Shown here: positions 1 through 7,047 of the stretch, in pieces | Layout: each line of letters begins with the position of its first letter | Numbering within the stretch: the first letter of the stretch is position 1 | NCBI GenBank assembly: GCA_027063545.1 | Contig: JAMORN010000255.1 | Span: 1 to 8,713, forward strand | Direction of reading: 5' to 3' | From: a bacterium | GTDB lineage: Bacteria; JAMORN01 | DNA length: 8,713 nt | Notes under the pieces: generated by a model | What the model was told of the DNA's origin: nothing | Databases searched by the model: none | The model's input: only the letters and a program-made list of their open reading frames with translations | Position numbers and translations under genes: made by a program

Positions 1-265
1 CTATCCCTGTGGCTAAAATTGTATATATTAAAATTTTTTCAGCAAAAGAAATTCCTATATTAGATAGAAAGTTGTCTATTGATAAAATTGCTATAGTTCC
101 AAATCCATATATAGGCACAAAAGGTCCAAAAAGAAAACCTCTATTAACAAGTTTTTTACTTGTAAAATATACATAAGAAACCTCTATAATCCACCCTAAA
201 AAGCTATATATAAAGAAATACAATAAAAAAAGTTCAAATTTTAGAGAAATTATATCTATTTCCAT
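1..265 (-). CDS. CmpB/DUF1113-family integral membrane protein, 3' end outside window
   Basis: The first 88 residues of a membrane protein are present; the rest lies beyond base 1. Residues 11-32 form a hydrophobic segment containing SFLGWIIEV. They are followed by a short polar loop and NRGFLFGPFVPIYGFG (residues 41-56), then a second hydrophobic stretch. The Gly/Trp/Glu pattern and the NRGFLFGP...PIYGFG motif are the hallmarks I recall for the putative ABC-transporter type IV family (PF06541, CmpB/DUF1113), whose biochemical role is not established. The start is the ATG at 265, 19 bp after the CDF stop codon. The spacer is purely A/T with no recognisable Shine-Dalgarno sequence and there is no better in-frame start, so translation may depend on coupling to the CDF gene. 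The family call is fairly secure; no function is claimed. Confidence 0.75.
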   Translation of the reverse strand, partial: MEIDIISLKFELFLLYFFIYSFLGWIIEVSYVYFTSKKLVNRGFLFGPFVPIYGFGTIAILSIDNFLSNIGISFAEKILIYTILATGI

Positions 266-284
266 ATTATTAAAATATAAAAAA

Positions 285-1424
285 TTAAAAAGGTAAGTCA
301 ATATTTATAGAAATATCTTTAATAGTTGGAAATTTATTTTTTATATTATTTATAATATCTGATAAAATCTTTTCATTTCTTTTTTCTGTCTCTAAATTTA
401 AATCAAAAATAAGATTAAAGTATCTGTTGTTTCCAACAATTCTTATATCATGAGCAGATTCTAAACAAGGATATTTTTTGGATAGTTCATTTTTTATGTA
501 ATTTGAAATAGCATTGTATAAAGGATGATCTCTATTTATAGGATCTATATGAACAACAACATGACCAGGAAATTTTGATTTTACATCTAATTCTATCATA
601 TCAGAGAGATTGTGAGCTTCTGTTAAACCCATATTATCAGGAATTTCTATATGAAATGAAATATTATATACTCCTCCAAAGTTATGAACAACAATATCAT
701 GTATCCCTAAGACTTTATCGTATTTTTTAATAATCTCTTTTATTTCTTTAATAATTTCTGGATTTTCGTTTGCTGTTATTAAAGGTGTAGATGACTCTAT
801 TATTAACTCATAAGATACATGAAATAAAAATAAAGATACCAAAATACCAGCTATTGCATCAGCATAAATAAAACCAAACTTAGACGCAAAAATTCCTATA
901 ATTACTATAATTGTAGATAAAGCATCACTTCTATGATGTTGTCCTTCTGCTATTAAAGAAGGAGAATTAGATTCTTTCCCCAAATATATAGAAAGCCGTG
1001 CCATAAACTCCTTTATAAATATTGTTGATATAACCAAAACTAACCCAATATTATCTAACTCTATAGGATTTGGATCCTTGAATTTTAAAATAGATTCCTT
1101 TAAAAACTCTAGCCCCACCACAAATATTAAGGTAGCAATAATAATAGATGAAATCAAATCAATTCGTCTATGACCAAATGGATGATTTTTATCAAACCCC
1201 TTATTTGATATTTTTGCTGTTACTAAAACAATAACAGAAGTAACAACATCAGATAATGAATGAACACCATCCGCTATTAAAGCAATACTATCTGATAATA
1301 TCCCATAAAATATCTTTATAACAGAAATTAAAATATTCCCTAAAATACTTAATATACTTTCAAAATACCCCGCTTTTTGGGGGTCTTTCGCATCTATTGG
1401 GATTATATACTTAAAAAAACTCAT
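285..1424 (-). CDS. Cation diffusion facilitator (CDF) metal efflux transporter with extended C-terminus
   Basis: This 379-residue inner-membrane protein probably exports Zn2+ or a related divalent cation by proton antiport. The transmembrane metal site is visible as HxxxD in TM2 (H55, D59, within ADGVHSLSD) and HxxxD in TM5 (H163, D167, within GQHHRSD). The His-Asp/His-Asp set is typical of zinc-transporting CDFs such as ZitB. The cytoplasmic loop motif KNHPFGHRR (residues 79-87) is also characteristic. Residues about 225-296 are the usual cytoplasmic ferredoxin-like dimerisation domain, with candidate metal-binding H242, H258, H271 and H292. Unlike the usual CDF length of about 300 residues, some 80 more follow, and they look like a second copy of this domain. 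The start is ATG with AGAGGAT just upstream. It lies downstream of the ilvC terminator and directly before a CmpB-family gene. The substrate is inferred only. Confidence 0.93.
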   Translation of the reverse strand: MSFFKYIIPIDAKDPQKAGYFESILSILGNILISVIKIFYGILSDSIALIADGVHSLSDVVTSVIVLVTAKISNKGFDKNHPFGHRRIDLISSIIIATLIFVVGLEFLKESILKFKDPNPIELDNIGLVLVISTIFIKEFMARLSIYLGKESNSPSLIAEGQHHRSDALSTIIVIIGIFASKFGFIYADAIAGILVSLFLFHVSYELIIESSTPLITANENPEIIKEIKEIIKKYDKVLGIHDIVVHNFGGVYNISFHIEIPDNMGLTEAHNLSDMIELDVKSKFPGHVVVHIDPINRDHPLYNAISNYIKNELSKKYPCLESAHDIRIVGNNRYFNLIFDLNLETEKRNEKILSDIINNIKNKFPTIKDISINIDLPF

Positions 1425-1445
1425 ATTTAAATCCTCTTATAAATT

Positions 1446-1501
1446 AAAAAAATAAAAAAAGCCCGAAGAGGCTTAAATATACCAATCACCTCCCGGGCTT
1501 T
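1446..1501 (-). terminator. Rho-independent terminator after ilvC
   Basis: Read on the minus strand, AAAGCCCG pairs with CGGGCTTT (1494-1501 with 1458-1465). The stem continues, after a small 1x2 internal loop, with GAGG (1489-1492) against CCTC (1468-1471). A 17-nt loop closes the hairpin. The 3' side runs into seven T, one A and seven more T (1460-1446). This is a strong intrinsic terminator for the ilvDBNC transcript. The plus-strand reading has only a short T-tract, so termination in that direction should be weak. The 5' arm and loop also contain GGAGGTGAT (1485-1493), a nine-base match to the complement of the 16S rRNA 3' tail, which is unusual inside a terminator. Confidence 0.9.
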
Positions 1502-1528
1502 CTATTCATTTCCTATATTTATAAATTT

Positions 1529-2530
1529 CTATTTTTTATTATTAATCCAACTCATTTTACTTCTTAACTCTTTTCCAACTTTTTCAATTAAGTGTTCTTC
1601 TGTCATTCTATATCTAGCATTAAATTCTGGTCTTCCAGCTTCATTTTCTAAAATCCATTCTTTTGCAAATTTACCAGTTTGGATATCCTCTAAAGCCTTT
1701 TTCATTTTTTCTTTAACATCCTTTGTTATAATCTTAGGACCAACTGTTAATGCTCCATATTCTGCTGTGTCAGAAATAGAATAAAACATTCCTTCAATTC
1801 CCTTTTCATATAATAAATCAACAATCAACTTAACTTCATGAAATGTTTCAAAATAAGCAACTTCTGGTTTATATCCTGCTTCTACTAAAGTTTCAAATCC
1901 AGACTTGATTAACTCTACAAGACCACCACACAATACTGCCTGCTCACCAAAAAGATCAGTTTCTGTTTCTTCTTTAAATGTTGATTCAATTATACCAGCT
2001 CTTCCAGCTCCTATACCACACGCATGGGCAAGCGCTAAATCTCTAGCCTTTCCTGTATAATCTTGATATACTGCTATTAAAGCCGGTACTCCAAATCCTT
2101 CTTTATACACTCTTCTAACTAAATGACCAGGTCCCTTTGGAGCAACCATATAAACATCTACATACTCAGGAGGAACTATTCTTCCAAAATGAATATTAAA
2201 ACCATGAGAGAATACTAAAGCATCTCCTTCTTTCAATCCTTTTTTAATATATTTTTCATAAATATCTTTTTGTACTTCATCAGGTATTAAAATTTGAATA
2301 ATATCAGCCTTTTCTGCTGCTTCCTCTATTGAATAAACTTCAAAACCATCCTTTTGGGCTATTTCAGCAGATTTGCTTCCTTTCCTTAATCCAATAATTA
2401 CATTAAAACCACTATCCTTTAAATTTTGTGCTTGAGCATGACCTTGAGAACCATAACCAATTACTGCGATTGTCTTATCCTTTAAAACACTTAAATCCGC
2501 ATCTTTTTCATATAATAATTTGATTTCCAT
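1529..2530 (-). CDS. ilvC: Ketol-acid reductoisomerase, class I (NADP-type)
   Basis: IlvC converts 2-acetolactate and 2-aceto-2-hydroxybutyrate to the dihydroxyacids by a Mg2+-dependent alkyl migration and an NAD(P)H reduction. The 333-residue length is that of class I enzymes. The N-terminal Rossmann domain has GYGSQG (25-30). The cofactor loop GLRKGSKS (47-54) carries R49, S52 and S54, the kind of residues that hold the NADPH 2'-phosphate, so NADPH preference is inferred. The catalytic histidine is H109 (FSHG), followed by PKGPGH. The C-terminal knotted domain supplies D192, E196, E228 and E232 as metal ligands, and S253 in [10 protein letters not shown] chose the ATG at 2530: AAGGAG lies 8 nt before it. 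An in-frame GTG at 2539, three codons upstream, overlaps that same Shine-Dalgarno sequence and is an unlikely start. It is the last gene of the ilv operon, 42 bp after ilvN. Confidence 0.97.
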   Translation of the reverse strand: MEIKLLYEKDADLSVLKDKTIAVIGYGSQGHAQAQNLKDSGFNVIIGLRKGSKSAEIAQKDGFEVYSIEEAAEKADIIQILIPDEVQKDIYEKYIKKGLKEGDALVFSHGFNIHFGRIVPPEYVDVYMVAPKGPGHLVRRVYKEGFGVPALIAVYQDYTGKARDLALAHACGIGAGRAGIIESTFKEETETDLFGEQAVLCGGLVELIKSGFETLVEAGYKPEVAYFETFHEVKLIVDLLYEKGIEGMFYSISDTAEYGALTVGPKIITKDVKEKMKKALEDIQTGKFAKEWILENEAGRPEFNARYRMTEEHLIEKVGKELRSKMSWINNKK

Positions 2531-2538
2531 CTTATTCA

Positions 2539-2544
2539 CTCCTT
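2539..2544 (-). promoter_or_regulatory. Shine-Dalgarno sequence deciding the ilvC start
   Basis: AAGGAG on the minus strand sits 8 nt upstream of the ATG at 2530. The longest reading frame would begin at a GTG (2537-2539) that uses the last G of this motif, which leaves that GTG with no usable ribosome binding site. Confidence 0.85.
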
Positions 2545-2572
2545 TTTTTATAAATTTAGTTTTAATAAACTC

Positions 2573-3046
2573 CTATTTTGAGAGAGCGACTTTTCCTGTT
2601 TTTATCATTTCTTTAATTCCATAATTTTTCATTAATTCTATAGCATTCTCTACAGTATGTTCATCACCTGTAAATTCTATTAAAATAAAATCCTTCCCAA
2701 CCTCAACAATATCCCCTTTTAAAGCAGAGGCTAATGTAATTATTTCCTGCCTTGTCTGTTTTGTTGCATTTACTTTTACTAAAGCAAGCTCCCTTGCTAT
2801 ATGATCCTTGTGAGTTAAATTAACAACCTTAATAACATCAATCTGTTTATTTAATTGTTTGATTACCTGCTCTATAACCCTTTCATTACCCTCAACAACA
2901 ATAGTCATTCTTGAAAGTGTTGGGTCTTCTGTCTCACCAACAATGAGAGACGAAATATTATAACCCCTACTTGAAAAAAGACCAGCAATCTGAGCTAAAA
3001 CCCCAAACTGATTTTCAACTAAAACATTTATTATGTGCTTTTTCAT
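2573..3046 (-). CDS. ilvN: Acetolactate synthase small (regulatory) subunit
   Basis: This 157-residue regulatory partner of IlvB raises its activity and gives valine feedback inhibition. Residues 3-77 are an ACT domain (VLVENQFGVLAQIAGLFSSR, then GYNI and DPTLSRMTIVV). Residues about 82-155 are the usual C-terminal ALS_ss domain, from ARELALVKV to the end. Length and architecture match the full-size IlvN/IlvH type, not the short IlvM type. G15 and N30 line up with E. coli IlvH G14 and N29, positions where known substitutions give valine resistance. Both are the normal residues here, so a valine-sensitive enzyme is inferred. The ATG overlaps the ilvB stop as ATGA (3043-3046), indicating translational coupling that helps match subunit amounts. 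GAGGT lies 5 nt before the start, within ilvB. Confidence 0.96.
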   Translation of the reverse strand: MKKHIINVLVENQFGVLAQIAGLFSSRGYNISSLIVGETEDPTLSRMTIVVEGNERVIEQVIKQLNKQIDVIKVVNLTHKDHIARELALVKVNATKQTRQEIITLASALKGDIVEVGKDFILIEFTGDEHTVENAIELMKNYGIKEMIKTGKVALSK

Positions 3047-4737
3047 GCCATACCTCGCATTATTTCGGTTAAGCCTCTACCAGCCGGAACCATTGGAAAT
3101 ACATTTTCTTCTTTTTCTATTACAAATTCTATTAAATAAGGGCCATCATATTCTAAAGCTTTTCTTATGGCATCATCAACTTCTTCTTCTTTGAATACTC
3201 TAATTGCAGGAATATCATAACTCTCTGCTAGTTTAACAAAATCAGGATAATATTTAGTTCCAGTTCCTAAGAATGTACCAGAATAATTTCTGTTCCAGAA
3301 TAATTCCTGCCATTGTCTTACCATTCCTAAATATGAGTTGTTTAAAATAAAAATCTTAACAGGAAGATTTTCATGTTTTATTGTAGCAAGTTCCTGAATA
3401 TTCATCTGAATAGAACCATCACCAGAAAAAACTATAACAGGCTTTCTTTCCTTAAGTTGAGCAACTGCAGCTCCAATAGCAAACGGAAGTCCACTACCCA
3501 TTGTCCCTAAACCACCAGAAGTAAGAAGTTGCTTTTCATATTTAAACTTATAATATTGAGCTACCCACATTTGATGTTGTCCTACATCCGTAGCAATTGC
3601 TACCTCTCCATTTGTTAAATCAGAAGTTCTTTTTATTATCCACTGTGGGTGAAGACGTCCATCTCCATGTGGTAAGTCTAACTGATTTTCTTCTTTTAAC
3701 TTAAGTACAAATTGCTGCCATTCACTATAATCACCAGGTTCAACAATTTTATTCAATTCTTGTAATATTTGTTTAGCGTCCCCTACAACTGGAATGTCTA
3801 CCTTTATAATTTTAGAAATAGAAGCAGAATCTATATCAATATGAGCAATTTTAGCATTAGGAGCAAAAGTTTCAACCTTACCTGTCACTCTATCATCAAA
3901 TCTCACTCCGATAGCAATAATTAGGTCAGATTCATTTATACTTAAATTGGCATATACCGTCCCATGCATTCCTAACATATCTAAATAATACTTATAATCT
4001 GGATCTATTACCCCCAGTCCCATCAAAGTTGAAGTTACAGGAATCTGGGTTTTTTCTAAAAACTCTCTTAACTCTTTTGTTGCACCACTCCATTTTACTC
4101 CACCACCTACATAAACAATAGGCCTTTTAGCCTCTTTAATTGCTTGAGCAAGTTTTTTTATTTGTAAAGGATGTCCTTTATAATTAGGTTTATATCCCCT
4201 TAAGTTTACTTTATCTGGAATAGAAAATTTTTCAACTGTACCTAAAGATATATCTATCGGTAAATCTATCAAAACAGGACCAGGTCTGCCTGTAGAAGCA
4301 ATGTAAAATGCTTCTTTTATAATTCTTGGAAGATCATGTATATTTTTCACTAAATATCTATGCTTTGTAATTGGTCTAACAATACCTGTAATATCAACTT
4401 CTTGGAAAGCATCTGTTCCTATAAGGGTAGTTTTTACCTGACCAGTTATTACTACAATAGGAGAGCTATCCATATTTGCAGTTGCAATACCTGTAACAGT
4501 ATTTGTTGCACCCGGACCACTTGTTACTATAACAACCCCGGGTTTCCCTGTTATTCTTGCATAACCATCCGCAGCATGAGCAGCAGCCTGTTCATGCCTC
4601 GTTAAGATAAATTTAAAATCAGTTTTATTTAAAACATCAAAAACAGGAATAACTGCTCCACCTGGATAACCAAATATATGTTCAACACCAACACTTTTTA
4701 AACTCTCCATTAATATCTGAGCACCAGTATAACTCAC
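3043..4737 (-). CDS. ilvB: Acetolactate synthase large (catalytic) subunit
   Basis: This ThDP-, Mg2+- and FAD-dependent enzyme joins two pyruvates to 2-acetolactate, or pyruvate and 2-oxobutyrate to 2-aceto-2-hydroxybutyrate, the first shared step of branched-chain amino acid synthesis. At 564 residues it has normal length. The N-terminal pyrimidine-binding domain has FGYPGGA and RHEQAAAHAADGYAR with catalytic E49. The central FAD-binding region contains GGGVKWSGA and GVRFDDRVTGK. The C-terminal domain has the ThDP-Mg motif from GDG (439-441) to NN (466-467). SGPGATNTVTG, GTDAFQE and RQWQELFW (W476) mark it as a true anabolic AHAS and not another ThDP decarboxylase. The start codon is GTG at 4737, preceded by AGGAGG with a 6-nt spacer, and no better start is near. 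It lies 10 bp after ilvD and overlaps ilvN by 4 bp. Confidence 0.97.
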   Translation of the reverse strand: MSYTGAQILMESLKSVGVEHIFGYPGGAVIPVFDVLNKTDFKFILTRHEQAAAHAADGYARITGKPGVVIVTSGPGATNTVTGIATANMDSSPIVVITGQVKTTLIGTDAFQEVDITGIVRPITKHRYLVKNIHDLPRIIKEAFYIASTGRPGPVLIDLPIDISLGTVEKFSIPDKVNLRGYKPNYKGHPLQIKKLAQAIKEAKRPIVYVGGGVKWSGATKELREFLEKTQIPVTSTLMGLGVIDPDYKYYLDMLGMHGTVYANLSINESDLIIAIGVRFDDRVTGKVETFAPNAKIAHIDIDSASISKIIKVDIPVVGDAKQILQELNKIVEPGDYSEWQQFVLKLKEENQLDLPHGDGRLHPQWIIKRTSDLTNGEVAIATDVGQHQMWVAQYYKFKYEKQLLTSGGLGTMGSGLPFAIGAAVAQLKERKPVIVFSGDGSIQMNIQELATIKHENLPVKIFILNNSYLGMVRQWQELFWNRNYSGTFLGTGTKYYPDFVKLAESYDIPAIRVFKEEEVDDAIRKALEYDGPYLIEFVIEKEENVFPMVPAGRGLTEIMRGMA

Positions 4738-4743
4738 CGCTAT

Positions 4744-4749
4744 CCTCCT
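4744..4749 (-). promoter_or_regulatory. Shine-Dalgarno sequence of ilvB, overlapping the ilvD stop
   Basis: AGGAGG on the minus strand lies 6 nt before the GTG at 4737 and shares bases with the ilvD stop codon TAG (4748-4750). It supports the GTG start and implies that ribosomes ending on ilvD lie over the ilvB initiation site. Confidence 0.85.
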
Positions 4750-6406
4750 ATTCTAAAATAGCACCAGTATTTGCTGATTTAACAAGTTTAGAATACCTAG
4801 CAAGCCAACCTGTTTTAATCTTAGGTTCAATAGGTTTCCAGTTAGCTCTTCTTCTTTCAAGTTCTTCTTCCGAAACAAGAAGTTCCAACTTTCTATTATC
4901 TATATCTATTAATATTTCATCTCCATCTTCAACAAGAGCAATTGGTCCACCTGCTGCTGCTTCTGGTGAAATATGCCCTATTGCAGGGCCTCTTGTACCA
5001 CCAGAGAATCTTCCATCTGTAATTAATGCAACACATTCACCAAGCCCCTGTCCCATAATCGCAGATGTAGGAGCAAGCATTTCCCTCATTCCAGGACCGC
5101 CCTTAGGCCCTTCATATCTAATAACAACTACATCACCACATTTTATTTGTTTATTTTTAATTGCTTCCATTGCTTCCTCTTCTGAATTAAACACCCTTGC
5201 CTTACCTTTAAAATATCTCATCTTTTCACTAACAGCAGCAATCTTAATAACACTACCATCTGGTGCTAAATTACCTTTTAATACAGCAATTCCACCTTCT
5301 TTATGGAAAGGATTATCTACAGGTCTTAATATATCTATGCCTATATCAACAGGTTTGAATCTTTCAGCAATCTCCATAACGCTCCATCCACTAGCTGTAG
5401 GATTGTCTTTTAGAAATCTTTTTATAAGATTTAAGACAGCTGGTACTCCACCAGCATTATGTAAGTCCTCCATAAAGTATTCACCACCAGGTCTAAGATT
5501 TGCAATATGAGGTACTTCTTTACCAAGCTCATCAAATTTTTCAAGTGGAAGGTCTACACCTGCAGCATGTGCAATAGCAGGAAGATGTAAAGCAGTATTT
5601 GTAGAACCACCAAGTGCTAAATCCACAACAATAGCGTTATGAAAAGCATTTTCATTCATAAAATGACGAGCTGTAATTCCTTTTTTTACAAGTTCAACAA
5701 TTTTTATTCCAGCATTAAAAGCTATTCTAAATCTTTCTGCTTGTGCTGCTAAAGCAGTTCCGCCAAAAGGAAGTGTCATTCCCATTACTTCTGTTAATAT
5801 TGCCATAGTATTTGCAGTATAAAGTCCTTGGCAAGAACCAGGACCCGGACAAGCTCTAATTTCTAATTCTTTAAGTTCTTCTTCAGAAAGTTCTCCCTTA
5901 TCCCTTTGAGCCATAGCTTCAAATGTATCTCTAACCAATGAGAGTCTCTTACCTTTATAAAAACCGGAATGCATTGGCCCTGCTGTTACAACAATTGCAG
6001 GAATATCAAGCCTTGCAGCAGCAATTAACATCCCAGGAGTTATTTTATCACAATCTGTTAATAACACAATTCCATCCAAAGCATGAGCTCTTGCGACAGA
6101 TTCTATAGAGTCAGCAATTAACTCTCTTAAAGGAAGAGAGTAGTGCATTCCTAAATGTCCCATTGCTATTCCATCACATAATGCAGGTACTCCAAAAATA
6201 AAACTTCTACCTCCACCAGTATGTATACCTTTTTCTATATGTCTTTCTAAATCCCTCATGTCTATATGACCAGGAACTAAATCAGTAAAAGAGGAAGCAA
6301 TTCCTATATATGGACGATTCATATCGCTAGGATCAACACCAGTAGCATACATTAAACACCTTTGTGGAACTCTATCTGAACCTTTTTTTGCTCTATCACT
6401 TATCAT
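4748..6406 (-). CDS. ilvD: Dihydroxyacid dehydratase
   Basis: IlvD removes water from 2,3-dihydroxy-isovalerate and 2,3-dihydroxy-3-methylvalerate to give the 2-oxoacid precursors of valine and isoleucine, using an Fe-S cluster and Mg2+. The 552-residue length is typical of IlvD/Edd proteins. Signature segments are [12 protein letters not shown] (116-127) and [16 protein letters not shown] (186-201). Candidate cluster ligands are C77 ([11 protein letters not shown]), C119 and C192. Glycine occupies position 46 (DLVPGH), where [2Fe-2S]-type plant enzymes have a cysteine, so the protein looks more like the [4Fe-4S] E. coli-type group (inferred). The C-terminal swivelling domain has [21 protein letters not shown]. 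The ATG at 6406 has AAGGAG 7 nt upstream. It is the first gene of the ilv run, which makes it the gene most exposed to control from the preceding 65-bp region. Confidence 0.97.
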   Translation of the reverse strand: MISDRAKKGSDRVPQRCLMYATGVDPSDMNRPYIGIASSFTDLVPGHIDMRDLERHIEKGIHTGGGRSFIFGVPALCDGIAMGHLGMHYSLPLRELIADSIESVARAHALDGIVLLTDCDKITPGMLIAAARLDIPAIVVTAGPMHSGFYKGKRLSLVRDTFEAMAQRDKGELSEEELKELEIRACPGPGSCQGLYTANTMAILTEVMGMTLPFGGTALAAQAERFRIAFNAGIKIVELVKKGITARHFMNENAFHNAIVVDLALGGSTNTALHLPAIAHAAGVDLPLEKFDELGKEVPHIANLRPGGEYFMEDLHNAGGVPAVLNLIKRFLKDNPTASGWSVMEIAERFKPVDIGIDILRPVDNPFHKEGGIAVLKGNLAPDGSVIKIAAVSEKMRYFKGKARVFNSEEEAMEAIKNKQIKCGDVVVIRYEGPKGGPGMREMLAPTSAIMGQGLGECVALITDGRFSGGTRGPAIGHISPEAAAGGPIALVEDGDEILIDIDNRKLELLVSEEELERRRANWKPIEPKIKTGWLARYSKLVKSANTGAILE

Positions 6407-6471
6407 TTTTATTCTCCTTTTTATAAATATAAATTTATATAATTTATTGAAACTAAAATAATAAAAATACT
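6407..6471 (-). promoter_or_regulatory. Short A/T-rich leader upstream of ilvD, with a 14-bp palindrome
   Basis: The 65-bp spacer between the DUF4416 gene and ilvD is nearly all A/T and contains several TATAAA/TATAAT-like hexamers, so an ilvD promoter is possible but not clearly readable. Bases 6427-6440 (ATATAAATTTATAT) form a perfect palindrome that could be an operator or chance in such biased sequence. There is no terminator hairpin, no T-box-type element and no branched-chain-rich leader peptide, so classical attenuation is not evident and read-through from upstream genes is possible. The ilvD Shine-Dalgarno sequence lies at its ilvD-proximal end. Confidence 0.4.
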
Positions 6472-7032
6472 TTATTTTTTCAAATATTTTAAATCCTGTA
6501 ATTGTTTAATATATAACTTTCTTATTTTATTAAAAAAATTAATAACCTTATCATTTTTATAATCAGGATATGTCCAAGGCCAGCTATTGAAAGTTTTATT
6601 TTGATAAAATAGTGTTACTTCAGCGAATATATTATTACCTATATATATTCTATGAGTATAATTTTTTGTGGAGGCAAGGACAACTTTAGCCATAGATAGA
6701 TATCCTGGATCTATATTTACCCTTCGGTTTCCATAACTATCCTGAAATTCTATTTCAATTTTATTAGTAATATTTTTTATATGGGATAACTCTTCCATAT
6801 TTATTAAATTTTCAAAAAATATCCACAATCTATATGTTTGTCCCATTTCATTTATATAATAATCTGTTTCTATAAAATCTTTTGGTATAGTTAATAGAGT
6901 AATTTCATTGTTTAAATATTGGATTAATATATTTTGTATGGGTATTATTAAATCTTGAAAATATTTTTTAGTTATTAATATTCCACAAAATAGTTTAACA
7001 GGATATATAATTTTTTTGGTTTTTACACTCAT
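6472..7032 (-). CDS. DUF4416 family protein, function unknown
   Basis: This is a 186-residue soluble protein without signal peptide or membrane segment. I recognise the DUF4416 (PF14385) pattern: KLFCGIL near the N-terminus (13-19), TDYYINEMG (56-64), [20 protein letters not shown] (101-120), [15 protein letters not shown] (127-141) and WTYPDYK (153-159). Length is typical for the family, whose function is not known. The dense conserved Arg, Asn, Asp, His and Trp-Tyr residues in the middle look like an active or ligand-binding site, but that is inference. The ATG at 7032 starts 15 bp after the M23 gene stop with only a weak purine stretch (GAAG) ahead, so it is probably co-transcribed and perhaps translationally coupled. 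Codon and amino acid use (rich in Lys, Ile, Asn) resembles the M23 gene more than the ilv genes. Confidence 0.85.
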   Translation of the reverse strand: MSVKTKKIIYPVKLFCGILITKKYFQDLIIPIQNILIQYLNNEITLLTIPKDFIETDYYINEMGQTYRLWIFFENLINMEELSHIKNITNKIEIEFQDSYGNRRVNIDPGYLSMAKVVLASTKNYTHRIYIGNNIFAEVTLFYQNKTFNSWPWTYPDYKNDKVINFFNKIRKLYIKQLQDLKYLKK

Positions 7033-7047
7033 AGAATTACTTCGGTT

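Noticed and set aside
1494-1501. Bidirectional use of the terminator for a plus-strand transcript
   Set aside because: Both flanking genes are on the minus strand and the plus-strand T-run after the stem is only a few bases, so a plus-strand role is unlikely.
1486-1509. A seven-codon minus-strand mini-ORF (ATG at 1509, MNRKPGR, stop TGA) running into the terminator, followed by a TTG-initiated Leu/Phe-rich frame over the T-tract
   Set aside because: The ATG has only a poorly spaced AGG ahead, the TTG is too close to GGAGG, and the Leu/Phe content is simply what a T-tract encodes. It is not supported as a leader peptide, though it is recorded because it ends at the Shine-Dalgarno-like motif.
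2531-2572. Possible promoter or processing element in the ilvN-ilvC gap
   Set aside because: The 42-bp gap is A/T-rich with the ilvC ribosome site at its end. No convincing -35/-10 pair or hairpin is visible, and the gene order supports simple co-transcription.
4360-4605. An 81-codon plus-strand open frame
   Set aside because: It lies entirely antisense to ilvB, is Cys/Tyr/Asn-rich with no recognisable motif, and is explained by the codon pattern of ilvB.
6407-6471. T-box or other riboswitch ahead of the ilv operon
   Set aside because: The spacer is too short and contains no T-box consensus, no specifier hairpin and no terminator/antiterminator pair.
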